From Nemophila menziesii (taxonomy: Eukaryota > Streptophyta > Magnoliopsida > Boraginales > Hydrophyllaceae), in NCBI GenBank assembly GCA_029959085.1, contig JARWIR010000008.1, positions 8,742,001 to 8,806,000 of the forward strand: a DNA stretch of 64,000 nucleotides, read 5' to 3'. Under the pieces are notes generated by a model, which worked only from the letters and a program-made list of their open reading frames with translations, did no database searches and was not told the origin of the DNA. The position numbers and the translations under genes were made by a program. Shown in pieces: positions 16,331-26,545 of this stretch. Numbering within the stretch: position 1 is the first letter of the stretch; every line of letters starts with the position of its first letter.

Positions 16331-16729
16331 CACTCTCACAAAGAGAAAATAGATTCAATGAAAATTATAATAGGATTTTGATTGTTTTTGTAAAAATACT
16401 ACTAGTTAATATTTTTGGATTAGTCGTTGGAATACTGAAAAAACGAAGTACTGTTTTGGATGTTGGAATATCCAAAAATATGGATTAGTATTTGGAATAT
16501 AGTATAAGTTGAAAAATGATTATTATCGGGAACTTGAGAAAAATTTGACGACAAATCAGATTCTTGTTTGTGTAAATAAAAAATTTCAGATTTATTAAGT
16601 TTGGAGTATATGAGATTTTGAGATCATTCTACAATTTCAGAAAGTAAAAGGGCCATACTATAATTTTCATAGAATATGGATCACGTTGTTGTATAAAAAA
16701 AGTGTAGCTTGTGGTTGAACATAAAGAGT
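16330..16729. other. AT-rich spacer, nothing recognised
   Basis: No coding or repeat signal, apart from partial repeats of 'GTTGGAATA' near 16425-16500. Confidence 0.4.
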
Positions 16730-16733
16730 AAAA
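16730..16733 (-). terminator. RNA polymerase III T4 terminator of tRNA-Asn
   Basis: Four T residues on the minus strand, 7 nt past the discriminator base of the tRNA at 16740-16813. Confidence 0.6.
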
Positions 16734-16739
16734 CTAATA

Positions 16740-16763
16740 CGCTAGAAGGAGGGGTCGAACCTC

Positions 16764-16796
<33 letters not shown>

Positions 16797-16813
16797 AACT
16801 GAGCTATTCCAGC
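16740..16813 (-). tRNA. tRNA-Asn (GUU)
   Basis: On the minus strand the cloverleaf folds completely. The acceptor stem is GCTGGAA/TTCTAGC with one G-U pair, the D arm carries the A box TAGCTCAGTTGG, and the anticodon stem TGTGG/CCACA encloses loop CTGTTAA (anticodon GTT). The T arm carries the B box GGTTCGACCCC, and the discriminator base is G, as expected for asparagine. There is no intron and CCA is not encoded. This is the nuclear plant type. The open frame that crosses it on the plus strand is incidental. Confidence 0.96.
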
Positions 16814-17074
16814 TTAGTGCTTGCTACATTTTATATATTGAATTTAATATTTATTTTCTTTCAACTGGATTATTTATTTTTATTGTTAGCTTTCAAACAC
16901 TACATATACCTATGTACATAATGTGATGAAAGGTATTATCATGTGAAAGAATCTACAAGTTACATGTATAAAACCATGTGAAACCGCTGATCTTGAAGTT
17001 TTTTAGTTAAATGCTCAATTGTATCATTCTTATAAACTTAAAGCTTGTAATATTGATAGGAAAATACATGTTAG

Positions 17075-17425
17075 ATGTAAGATGAAACGGGTTATTGAAG
17101 GGGAAGCCTAGGCCATGCTGTTGGCCATGAGATCGCCGGAGGATCTCTCTTGTTAGAGTGTTTCGTTCTACTCTGATAACCTTGAATTAGTTCAAGGAAT
17201 TCAAAAATCGACCGGACTACACTGGAGCCTTAAACTCATTCTTTCCGAGATAGAAAGATGGCTAGGTCGTTGTCCGAAGTGGAAAACGTATCATGTTAAT
17301 AGATGCTACAACATTACGGCGGATGCACTTGCAAGATGCACTAGATTGAATAAGGATATATCTTGCTGGAAGAATTTCTCTTTAGTTGATTCTGATCTTT
17401 ATTTGAATAAGTTGTGTAATACTTA
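17075..17425 (+). mobile_element. LINE fragment: RNase H domain only
   Basis: The readable peptide includes EGEA, then FYSDNLELVQGIQKS and YHVNRCYNITADALAR, matching the C-terminal RNase H (RVT_3 type) of plant LINEs: a catalytic Asp in SDN and the final ADALA motif. One stop follows EGEA. The end, TTTTCCATTGACAAAAAATAAAAAATAA, looks like a LINE 3' terminus with an A-rich tail. A severely 5'-truncated insertion. Confidence 0.7.
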
Positions 17426-17429
17426 ACGT

Positions 17430-18188
17430 TTATTTTCCATTGACAAAAAATAAAAAATAAACTTAAAACTTGTAATTTTTAAGAACGACATTGACTCTTT
17501 TAATCTTTGTTCCCACATTATACATATAACTATATGAGTACCTTGTATCATTACTCCAATCATCTTTTATAACATTGAGAAGTTCTGGATGAAAGGACCA
17601 AATATCAAAGTACTTAAAAGTTACATAATCTCTTTTATTATCATTAAGCATTGTGGTAATCTGATCAATATGATAAGAATCATAGACAAGGATTGATATG
17701 TAATCCAATGATCAATAACAAAGGGTATATATTTTACTAGTTCTTCACTAATACCATCATATTTATTAGTCCATGAAAACTCATGACCAATTATAGAATA
17801 CTCAGATAATCCAATATAGAAATAAACTAAACTAATTTAATAACTATTACGTTTCAATTTATAATGACGTCTACCGATACACCTTAAAAATTCATAAAAA
17901 TATCTTGTACAACATAGAAAGTAATATGCAACTATAATACTTAAATACATCATTTTTCTTCGCAAATTTATCTTATTTGATGATCTTTATTAGCATTACC
18001 AAAACTACATAATTTTTGTTGTCCATTGAATAATTCTAAAAGGCTTGCCTTAATTTTTATCTTGATCAAAAATTGAAATTTATTTTACTATCGTTTATTT
18101 GAGAAAATTCTTTAACGAAAAGATGTATAGTGAAGTGTGAAAACGATTTAAAACAAATAAGAGAATGATGAAAAAGATAAGGGTGTAA
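17430..18188. other. Upstream region of the MurF-type gene
   Basis: AT-rich with no open frame of note. It separates the RNase H fragment from the gene at 18389. No transit-peptide-coding exon was recognised here. Confidence 0.4.
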
Positions 18189-18189
18189 T

Positions 18190-18197
18190 TTATATAA
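18190..18197 (+). promoter_or_regulatory. Candidate TATA box of the MurF-type gene
   Basis: TTATATAA lies 192 bp before the ATG and is followed about 35 bp later by a CT-rich patch (ACCCTCTCTATC) of the kind often at plant transcription starts. It is one of several AT-rich runs nearby, so the assignment is tentative. Confidence 0.3.
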
Positions 18198-18388
18198 TAA
18201 AAAAAATAAAATAAAAGAAAAGTACCCTCTCTATCAAACCACATCAGCATATTTGAATTTTTTGAAACAGGGAAATTTTTACCATTTTGGGTATTTGGTA
18301 TCTTACACCAAATTAAAACTAAAACCGATCCATTAGTCAAATCATTTCTTTACTGGTCGGTCTTAGTGATAATCTTACTTAACCAAAT

Positions 18389-19965
18389 ATGAACATCGGT
18401 GTATGGAGAACCTCCGATATAGTAGCGGCAGTGAATGGCAGAATGGTGACGTGGGGCCCACCAGGACCCATCTCAACGGACACAAGAACACTCCAACCAG
18501 GTGAATGGTTCCTCCCTCTTACTGGCCAAAACTACAATGCTCAACATTTCATTAATCCTAACCTCTCAATGAATCATGGAGGCTCGTGTATCGGTGTAAT
18601 TTCCAACACCATTTGCCAAGACTGGGACATGGGTTTCGTTCAAATCGAATCCAATACTCAAAACACACTCAAACACTTAGCTATTTACTCAAGAAACAAC
18701 TTCAACGGTTGTCTAATTGGTGTTACAGGCAGTATAGGAAAGACCACTACAAGAAATATGATAGCTTTAGCTTTAGAAAGTGCTGGTAACGTTTATCAAA
18801 CACCTGGGAATTACAATAATCAAATCGGGTTAGCATTATCACTTGTTGGTATGTTTAATCATACAAATGTGGTGGATTTTGGGGTATTGGAATTGGGGAT
18901 GAGTGAAAAAGGAGAGATTTTGGAGTTGTCTAGAATGTCCAGACCTAATGTGAGAGTGATTTTGAACGTGGGTGCTTCACATTTGGAGAATTTCTCGAGT
19001 TTGGAAGAGATTGCTTTAGCTAAAGGAGAGATTTTCATGGAGGCTAAACCAGGTGATGTGTGTGTTTTAAATGCAGATGACCCTCTTGTTATGAGTCTCC
19101 CTATTCCTCTTGGTGTAAATAAGGTAAGATCCAACTTAATTTAATTTTATATCGTGTCATTTTCTTTCTAACAATTATTAAAATATCTCTTGGGTTTAAG
19201 GTTCTCTTTGGGCAGAAAAAAGGATGTAATGTGCGCTTAGTTTCGGCAGAAATGATTGATAAAGGCTATAAAGTGCGAGTAGTTCTAGAAAACAATATGG
19301 AAACGTAACCTCTTCACCACTTTTAGCACCACCTAAAATAATTAAATTCATTTAATTCTTTTTCTTTATATATTTAGTGATTAGTTTCATCACCATGTGT
19401 TACGTTCAGGGTCGATTTTGTAATTTCTAGTCCAGGTCTACATTTGGCTCACAATGCATGTGCTGCAGCAGCTATAGCCACTAGTTTAGGAGTTCCTCTT
19501 CATGTTGTAGCAAAATCATTATCGAAATTCACACCTATTCATGGAAGATTACAAGTTCAAGTCATGAAAAACGGTATGAAATTAATAAACGATGCTTATA
19601 ATGCAAGCCCATCTAGTACAATTGCTGCTATTCATTCTTTGAAACAGATTGAATGTGAAGGTAAAAAAGTTGTAATACTTGGAGATATGCTTGAACTTGG
19701 TCCCACAGAAGATAAGTTACATGAAATGGTATTACAAAAATGTATTGATTTTGAATTTGATGTTGTTGGGTTAGTTGGAAAGAGGTTTAAAAGAGCAGCA
19801 GAGTGTTTGAATATTGGTGGGAAGATTAAATTGGTGTGTGCTTGTAATGCAGAAACTTTAGGTTTGGAAATTGTGAGAGATTTGGATTGTTTTGATGTTG
19901 TTTTGGTAAAGGGTAGTCACGGAATGCACATGGAAAAATTTGTTGATGTGATTAAACAATACTAA
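18389..19965 (+). CDS. MURF: MurF-type UDP-N-acetylmuramoyl-tripeptide:D-alanyl-D-alanine ligase
   Basis: Three exons, 18389-19123, 19201-19304 and 19410-19965, with GT-AG introns of 77 and 105 nt. They join in frame to 464 residues, close to bacterial MurF length (about 450). All Mur ligase parts are present: substrate domain with STDTRT (29-34) and the FLPLTGQNYNAQHFI block (41-55); ATP loop GVTGSIGKTT (111-120); TPGNYNNQIG (138-147); LELGM (167-171); NVGASHLENF (193-202) followed by AKGEI; LNADDP; then in the C-terminal domain PIHGR, NDAYNASPSS (340-349), GDMLELG (371-377) and KGSHGMHMEKF (447-457; the usual KGSR has His for Arg). The family adds D-Ala-D-Ala to UDP-MurNAc-tripeptide. In plants the pathway is linked to the plastid, but the ATG sits directly before the catalytic domain with an in-frame stop 9 nt upstream, so no transit peptide is visible. 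No inactivating change seen. Confidence 0.93.
19124..19200 (+). other. Intron 1 of the MurF-type gene
   Basis: AAG|GTAAGA donor and TTTAAG| acceptor, 77 nt, phase 0. A second in-frame acceptor 15 nt further (GGGCAG|, ending at 19215) would drop VLFGQ. The upstream one is preferred because VLFG after the LPIP stretch matches the family. Confidence 0.8.
19305..19409 (+). other. Intron 2 of the MurF-type gene
   Basis: GAAAC|GTAACC donor and GTTCAG| acceptor, 105 nt, phase 2. Joining gives a Thr codon followed by VDFVISSPGLHLAHNA, which matches the conserved pre-helix segment of Mur ligases. Confidence 0.85.
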
Positions 19966-20072
19966 ATAGTAATATAAATTAAAGCTATGTTATGCAAGAT
20001 TCAGCACATTCACATTCTTTGGGATACATCTAGGGTATGGGATCTATCACAAAAGACTGTGTAGGTGTTTTT

Positions 20073-20078
20073 AATAAA
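20073..20078 (+). promoter_or_regulatory. Possible polyadenylation signal AATAAA
   Basis: AATAAA lies 108 nt after the MurF-type stop codon, a plausible plant 3' UTR distance. AT-rich sequence makes chance matches common. Confidence 0.3.
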
Positions 20079-20689
20079 ATTAGTACGATTGATCAAAGAT
20101 TAAATTGTACTGAATTAATGAGGAACATATGATATAACAAGTTGCATTGATATGAATTATAATATGTCAAAACATACATGGATAATAGATTATAAAAAAT
20201 GGAGATGAGGACAAATAGAATTGACATAACATCAGTCATTGGAACAAAAAAAAACATAACACTAGTCCATATATAAACAAGTTCTCATATGCATCTTTAG
20301 TGTTCTCATAAACAAGTTGCCCAGAGTATTAGATATTGTCGTCAATATCTGCAAATCATTCAAAGTCAGAACAGAGGTCCTACGTTTTTCAGATTTTATA
20401 TATATGGATTAAGTATGAGGATTTCTTTCCATTGGTTGATAATATATAGAATACACAAATTACTAACATACTCATGTATATAGTAATTAAAAAGCTTAAG
20501 TTGCTTAAAATTAAGCAAAAATATTACCAACATGATTAACTATCTTTAGAATAGAAGAGATGACATACAGAACATGAGGATGCAAGGTGAAAACTCTAGT
20601 CAATATTCTTGAAGAGGAAACCAAACTATTAAGTGATATTCATGATGAAAAGTTGAAGGAGTAGTTCATGATAGACATAATTCTAGAGC

Positions 20690-21244
20690 CAGGGGCGGAT
20701 CCTTAGTGGGACCAGGAGAGGATCAAGTCCCTTTTGAACTCAATTTTATGATACATATATGTAATTTTGTCCTAAAAAAAAATAGTTTCTTCTAAAAACA
20801 TGAATGTTTTAAGAAACACATACGTTATTATGGCTTTGTGGTATATCTTTACATATTAGAATTTAGAAATGGAGGTTGAGTGTTTGAATCTTACCATTTG
20901 TTTTACCTTTTTCCTAAATACAGACATAATAGAAGATCTTTTCGAAACAATTTAAACATGATTTGATTCGAAAATAAGAATAATATTTCAACTTTATTCA
21001 TATATTTTAATTTTTAGCGGAAAAATTCTTATTTTTAATATACTAGATTAAAGTTATAAATTTGTCAATTTTCACAAGATCGACGTATTAAATATTGCAA
21101 TTTTTGTATACGAATACGTGTCTCTATTTTGAATTTGAGGGTAATAATACTTAGTAATTTATTATTTACATTCCTCAATGTTTAATTTTTGTAGATAATT
21201 TATTCATAATATTTATAAATTAGAATATTAACAATCACCCCATA

Positions 21245-21323
<79 letters not shown>

Positions 21324-21556
21324 ATTAAGTGTAATGGTGATGATTTGTATATTTTTTGGATAAATACTAACTGCTAAGTTCATCAACTAATAAGACGAGA
21401 AACGTAATGGTGTTAAACTCTCATATTTGCATTTTTACCTTGGTAGTTATATATTTATGTATCATATTTTTACCTTTAAAATTTTAAAAAAAAATTGACC
21501 CCGAACCCCTATATATTTCAAGCCGCCTCTCAATTTAGTGTCAGGATCCGCCCCTG
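20690..21556. mobile_element. Non-autonomous hAT element (CAGGGGCGGATCC ends)
   Basis: The 867-bp element begins CAGGGGCGGATCC and ends GGATCCGCCCCTG, a perfect 13-bp inverted repeat of the hAT type. It is flanked by an 8-bp duplication with one change, TCTAGAGC (20682-20689) and TCTAGAGT (21557-21564). It is AT-rich inside, includes an (AT)n microsatellite (21246-21318), and encodes no transposase. It sits inside the LINE linker region. Confidence 0.9.
21246..21318. repeat. (AT)n microsatellite
   Basis: About 36 uninterrupted AT units inside the hAT element. Confidence 0.97.
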
Positions 21557-22170
21557 TCTAGAGTTACATGAATGGATGTTGGAGACCAGAACTCAGCCTA
21601 CTTTTTTAAAGGGTCAGTGGAAGAAAGGCGCAAAATAATTTAACAAGTATCTCTAATGATGATGGAGACATTCTCACTAAGGAGGATGATATTTCAAAGG
21701 TTTTTGTATCTTATTATACCAATTTGTTGGGTATTTAGCTCTTAGCTAATTAAGCATATATATGAAAAACAAATCATCCCACAGAATGCCTCAAAAATAT
21801 GTTTACGTGTAAGTGATGAAGTGATTAAACAAGTTATGTATTTAATAGATAGTTCCAAGAGCCATTGGCCTTGTATTGCTACTATTACTCTTGTACATAA
21901 AGTTCAGTTAAAAGATCAATCAAGAGTTATAAATCAATTGCCTAATGCATTGTGATCTACAAATGAATGTAAAAATATCACTGTTATGAGACTTAGATAT
22001 ACCATATACATCTCATTCTCAAGTAATTAGTCACTATTTGTACAAGATAGAAATATTGGAGAAATTATACTGATTGCTCAAAAGCTGGTAAGAGCCTATT
22101 CAGGAGTTAATATCACTTGATCTTATGAAAGCTTATAATTCTAATGACGGAGACTTTATTATAAAAACAT

Positions 22171-22953
22171 GAGTAAATACACATGTTACCCCATGTATTA
22201 TGGCCCGATTGACTACTTACCCTCTGTTTTCGAATTTGTGACATTTTACCGTCTGTACTAAGTTTTCGTGACTCGTTGCCCCCACTTAGCGGAATCCGTA
22301 AAAAATCAGCGTTATTTGGTCACGTGTTGGTCATGTGTGCGGTTTTCGTAACACTTTACCCCCTGTACTAAGGTTTCGTGACATTTTACCCCTTGTACTA
22401 ACTTTCCTTTTGCTTCTCCTTACATGTCCTTGTATTGTGTCCTTCTCCTTTGCGAATCTTGCATTTCATTACCCTACCCACTCTACTTTCCTTTTGAAAA
22501 ACCCTAGTTGTGTGTTGTTTTCTCCACTTTTGAACTTGAACCTCATCAACCTCCTTTGTCCTAGCCCTTTTTTGTCTGCCAACCAATTGAAAGGCCACAT
22601 GTGGTTCCACAAAAACAGGCCTTGTAGCAAGCCACATATAGGTCCATTTACTGGGTAAATCATTGGTATATGTCTTCATGTAAGTTTCTTTTTGCAACAC
22701 TCATGGACATACTTTTCTGGATCTAGTACAGGGGGTAAAATGTCACGAAAACTTAGTACAGAGGGTAAAATGTCACGAAAACTGCGCACATGACTAGCAC
22801 GTGACCAACTAACGAAGATTTTTTATGGATTCCGTCAAGTGGGGGTAACGAGTCACGAAAACTTAGTCTAGGGGGTAAAATGTCACAAATTCGAAAACAA
22901 GGGGTAAGTAGTTAATCGGGCCATAGTACAGGGGGTAAAAGAGGTATTTACTC
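22171..22953. mobile_element. MULE-type MITE with long TIRs made of GGGGGTAAAATGTCACGAAAAC units
   Basis: The 783-bp element begins GAGTAAATAC and ends GTATTTACTC; the inverted repeats extend about 250 bp. It is flanked by a 9-bp duplication with one change, TAAAAACAT (22162-22170) and TTAAAACAT (22954-22962). Each arm holds several copies of a TAGTACAGGGGGTAAAATGT/CACGAAAAC unit. The unique centre (about 22400-22720) has open frames in several frames but no recognised protein. It interrupts the LINE reverse transcriptase between KT and LEAF with the frame preserved. Confidence 0.88.
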
Positions 22954-25105
22954 TTAAAACATTGGAGGCATTTGACTACCCAGATATATTCATATCTTGG
23001 ATTAAGATGTGCATGTCTACAACAACTTACAATATAATGATAAATTGCTCCCCAAATGGGTATATCTCGGGAGCAAGGGGCCTTAGACAGGGAGACCCCC
23101 TAATCTCCCTATCTGTTTGTTATATGCATAGAGTACTATCTAAAATTGTGATAAAAACTAGGCACAAAAAGGTTTTATTGGAACCCCACAGTGTAACAAA
23201 TGTATGATCTAGTGGTATTTTTAAACCTACAAAGTTAACTACTCCCATAAAGTAGAGACTACACTTATTTCTTAGTTTGTTAAGTTTACAAATTAGTGAT
23301 AGCAAAAGCAACATATTTTATGGTAGGTGTAATTCAGAAGTGAAGAAGGAGATATGGATATCCTTAACCTTCCTGAAGGGAATCTACCCATGAAGTAATT
23401 AAGGGCACCTCTTATCTCAGAAAGGTTAAGTATTGAGGAATGCATACCTATTGTTACCAAAATGGTGGATAAAATTGAACATTGGAGCATCTATCTTATG
23501 CTGGGAGACTCCAAATTATCATGTCAGCGCTGAGAAGCTTATCATAGCTATTGGGTTGGAGTATTTTCTATTCCCACAAAGATTTAAAACAAAATATAAT
23601 GGCTTTTCTTTGGAAAGGTACCTATCAGTGAGGGTGGATTAGGGGTTAAATACGTGTTTATATAGAATCAAACGACTATTTTTAAGCTATTATGGAATTG
23701 ATGCTTCCCAAGAAACACTTTGTGGTCAAGTTGGGTGCAACCAATATTACTTAAGGATAAATCATTTTGACAAGTTTACTTCCACAAGACACATCTTGGG
23801 GTTGGAGGAAGATCTCGAAAGTGAGAAGTATTTCCAATAAGTTTGTCACTTGTCAGATAGGTAATGGGATAAACATATCTTAATGGTGCGACTTATGAAT
23901 TCCAAACAATAAGTGCCTTAATGATATTCAGAACAACCAACTAGCTTTTGGGTATCACACTAATAGTAAGTATCAAGGTTTATTCATGAAGGAAGATGGA
24001 GATAGCCCCCTAAATTCAAGTTTATACCGAAAATCACTGAGTATGTGGTTAATTTTCTAGATAAAGAGGATATTATTAAATTGGAACTTACTAAGAAAGG
24101 GTTTTTTCACATTCAAAGACACTTATGAACATTTGAGAGTGAAGAAATAAGAGAATATATGGTTCAATATTATCTAGATATCTAAAAGTCCTCCAAAATA
24201 TAAGGTCAATATATGGCTAATTCATTTGGATATATTAGCTACAAAGAAAATACTTACCTCATGGGGAATGATATAAACCATTTATTGTGTTTTTTTACAA
24301 GCCATCGAGGATAGAGACCATATAAATTGGGATTTTTTCTTCACCAAAAGGATATGGATCGATGTCTTAATACACATAATATTGCAGGAAAAGCTCACAA
24401 GAAACACTATATGGTTAAATTGGGTGCAACAAGTATTACTTAAAGATAAATCATTTTGGAAAGTTTACATCTACAAGACACGTCCCAAGGGGGAGGAAAA
24501 TCTTGAATTTGAGAAGTATTGCCCATATGTTCAACAAACCTCCAAAACAAGGCAAGAAACGTGAAACTAGAGAATAATAGGGGAAACTCCATCCGTTAAG
24601 AACATAATACACCTCCAATGATGTATCGTGACTAGATTATTTTATCACACATATGGAGACATCACAAACATATCAGATACTTAATGATCGAGCCACTCAT
24701 TTGCGCCTCCAGTCAAATTATGTAATAGTAAATTTGTTCCCTCGTGACACCTTAGGTAACATAGGCATCACAAATCTTCATAATTTTTTTGAACTGCACG
24801 TATTAGATCTTCATTTGCGGGTCTGATGTAGTTACCGTAGCTTGGTAACTGATTCAACAAACCCTAATCAAAGATCTCCGGGTTCATAAAGATCGGAAAC
24901 ATAATTTCATCATCAAAGTTTTACAAAGATAGTCCATATTCTTTTTATTTAACAAAATTCAATTCTTAAATATTCATTAAATACATATGAGTTCTCATCA
25001 TAAAATTTTTTTTGCTTCAAACCTACATTTATTTTTTGAATTATGTCTTTGAGCCTTTTTTAAATCTCGATCTACTAAATAGACTTTAGGTTTATGAGAT
25101 TGAAA

Positions 25106-25123
25106 TTCTCGGCAGCGGCGCCA
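25106..25123 (-). other. tRNA-Asp primer-binding site
   Basis: TGGCGCCGCTGCCGAGAA on the minus strand, 6 nt past the LTR end. It complements the 3' end of plant tRNA-Asp(GUC) with a few mismatches, the primer used by Athila-like Ty3 elements. Confidence 0.75.
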
Positions 25124-25494
25124 AAAACTTGGTGGTTGTCGACGTGTGATAAATAAACATATAAATAAAGATAATAAATAAGGACACACACCCTATACTA
25201 CCACGCAAAACTCACATCAAGTGCACAGATCGTTTGCAAGTTATAGTTAATAAGTAAAGTTCGTTCGTAGGGATTTAGTTTGTTAGATCAAATTGTGTTT
25301 AAGATAAAAGTGTAGAAGAGGTTAATTGTTAAAACTAAAGACAGATAAGAAGATAAATATTTTTTGGGTTTTCTGAATAAGAATATAAAGCAAATAATTA
25401 AACTACGAACCAGTCCACTCTTCCTTGAAAATGTTTTTGGGTTGGATTAGGTCACTTAAATGGGGCCTACAACCCATCAAACGTAATTAGACAC

Positions 25495-25501
25495 ACACAA
25501 T

Positions 25502-25552
<51 letters not shown>
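25495..25552. repeat. Compound microsatellite (CA)n(TA)n
   Basis: About 15 CA units followed by about 12 TA units, at the join between oppositely oriented LTR fragments. Confidence 0.9.
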
Positions 25553-25555
25553 TAT

Positions 25556-26545
25556 TTTTTATCATTATAAAAGGGTTCCATTCAGTGTTTAGAAGAATTA
25601 AGATGCAGAGGAGAGAGAAACACTTAAAAAGAAGAGGATTAGAAGTTGGAGCCCTAATGCACCACTTCTACCACATTATTATGGTAATTAGTTTTACTTT
25701 CTTCTCTTAAACATGATTCTAATCTTTTTACTATTTAGTTTTATATCTTTAATTATGAACTAAATTCTATTAGATTGAGTTGCATAATTGTATGAACCTT
25801 GATATGATGATTGCTTGTGTTTTAATGCTATTTGGGATATTTTAAATTAATTGAATTGGGTTTTATAATTTTTTGCATATGAATTGAGTTTATTAGTTGT
25901 GTATAACCCGATCAATTATATTCAGTCATTTAGTGCCCTATACTATCACCTTTGCGGGGGGGGGTTCAGGGAACAAAAAAGTATTCATATTTGTCTGATG
26001 TGCGGTAATGATCCTGATGGGCTTACATAGCCTGATAATTATATAGTTTTAGTACCTTCTAGCTCCGAGTTGTTGCGTAGAATAGTCTCATTCAAGGACT
26101 CTAGTAATAGTTAGGGAATCTTCTAAGATACTCTGACAGGAGTTAGAAGGAAGTTAAAATCCCAATTAACAAGGATTGCCCAAATTCACCCTTATAACTA
26201 TAATCAATCATTAACATGGTAGGGGATTACTTGCAACTTGAGATATATCTATTATATCTTATTTTTCATAGTTTATTTACATTATTAGTTTAATTTTTAA
26301 TCTAGTTTAATTATTAGCATCTTAGTCTTTTAATCGTAAACCAAATAAATATTCTATTTTATATTTTGTCTTTTAGTGGTAGCAACTAAATCATCTACAC
26401 TTCTTAAAAACACGGGTTTAGATTAACAAACATAGTCCCTGCGGAGAATGATAGTATATTTTACTTATTACTTGCAAACGACCCCTGTATTTGCGGGGAG
26501 TGATCTCTCGAGGTGCTGATTTGTTAGCTTATTTTTATCATACCT
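25556..26545 (+). mobile_element. LTR fragment, plus orientation
   Basis: It shares the second half of the 1.5-kb LTR family: 'tatgaactaaattct', the middle block around 'tttagtgccctatactatcacc', 'ttgcaaacgacccctgtatttgcgg' and a 'ttatcatacc' end. It lacks the TGATGTCTCC start and abuts a minus-orientation LTR fragment head to head. The right edge joins the reverse transcriptase of the LINE at 26555. Confidence 0.55.

Larger units (their letters stand above)
20520..24590 (+). mobile_element. Decayed L1-type LINE split by hAT and MULE-type elements
   Basis: Fragments read in order: linker (EEETKLLSDIHDEKLKE, 20615-20665); GDQNSAYFFKGSVEERRKI (21580-21640); NDDGDILTKEDDISKVFVSYY (21655-21720); reverse transcriptase palm LMKAYNS (22120); then, past the MITE, LEAFDYPDIFISWIKMC and GLRQGDPL (22957-23103). 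Thumb and zinc-knuckle linker pieces run to 24300 with many stops. Removing the hAT element (20690-21556) and the MITE (22171-22953) rejoins the frame at both sites. ORF1 and the endonuclease are absent, so it is 5'-truncated. A second copy of the 'WVQ...LLKDKSF' block at 24395-24560 shows a local duplication or a second LINE end. Confidence 0.82.
24590..25560 (-). mobile_element. Short LTR-retroelement derivative: 5' LTR, PBS, gag start, 3' LTR start
   Basis: Read on the minus strand: LTR body ending CGACAACCACCA (to 25130); a primer-binding site complementary to tRNA-Asp (TGGCGCCGCTGCCGAGAA, 25123-25106); about 440 bp of internal sequence ending in a gag N-terminal piece (ICDAYVT...GVTREQ, then LTGGANEWLDH); then the start of another LTR, TGATGTCTCC at 24664, cut off after about 75 bp. 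The body of gag, pol and the rest are missing. The right end of the 5' LTR stops at a (CA)n(TA)n microsatellite (25495-25552). Confidence 0.65.

Noticed and set aside
18389..19965. Bacterial contamination as the source of the MurF sequence
   Set aside because: It has two GT-AG introns with plant-like AT-rich content and is embedded among plant transposons.
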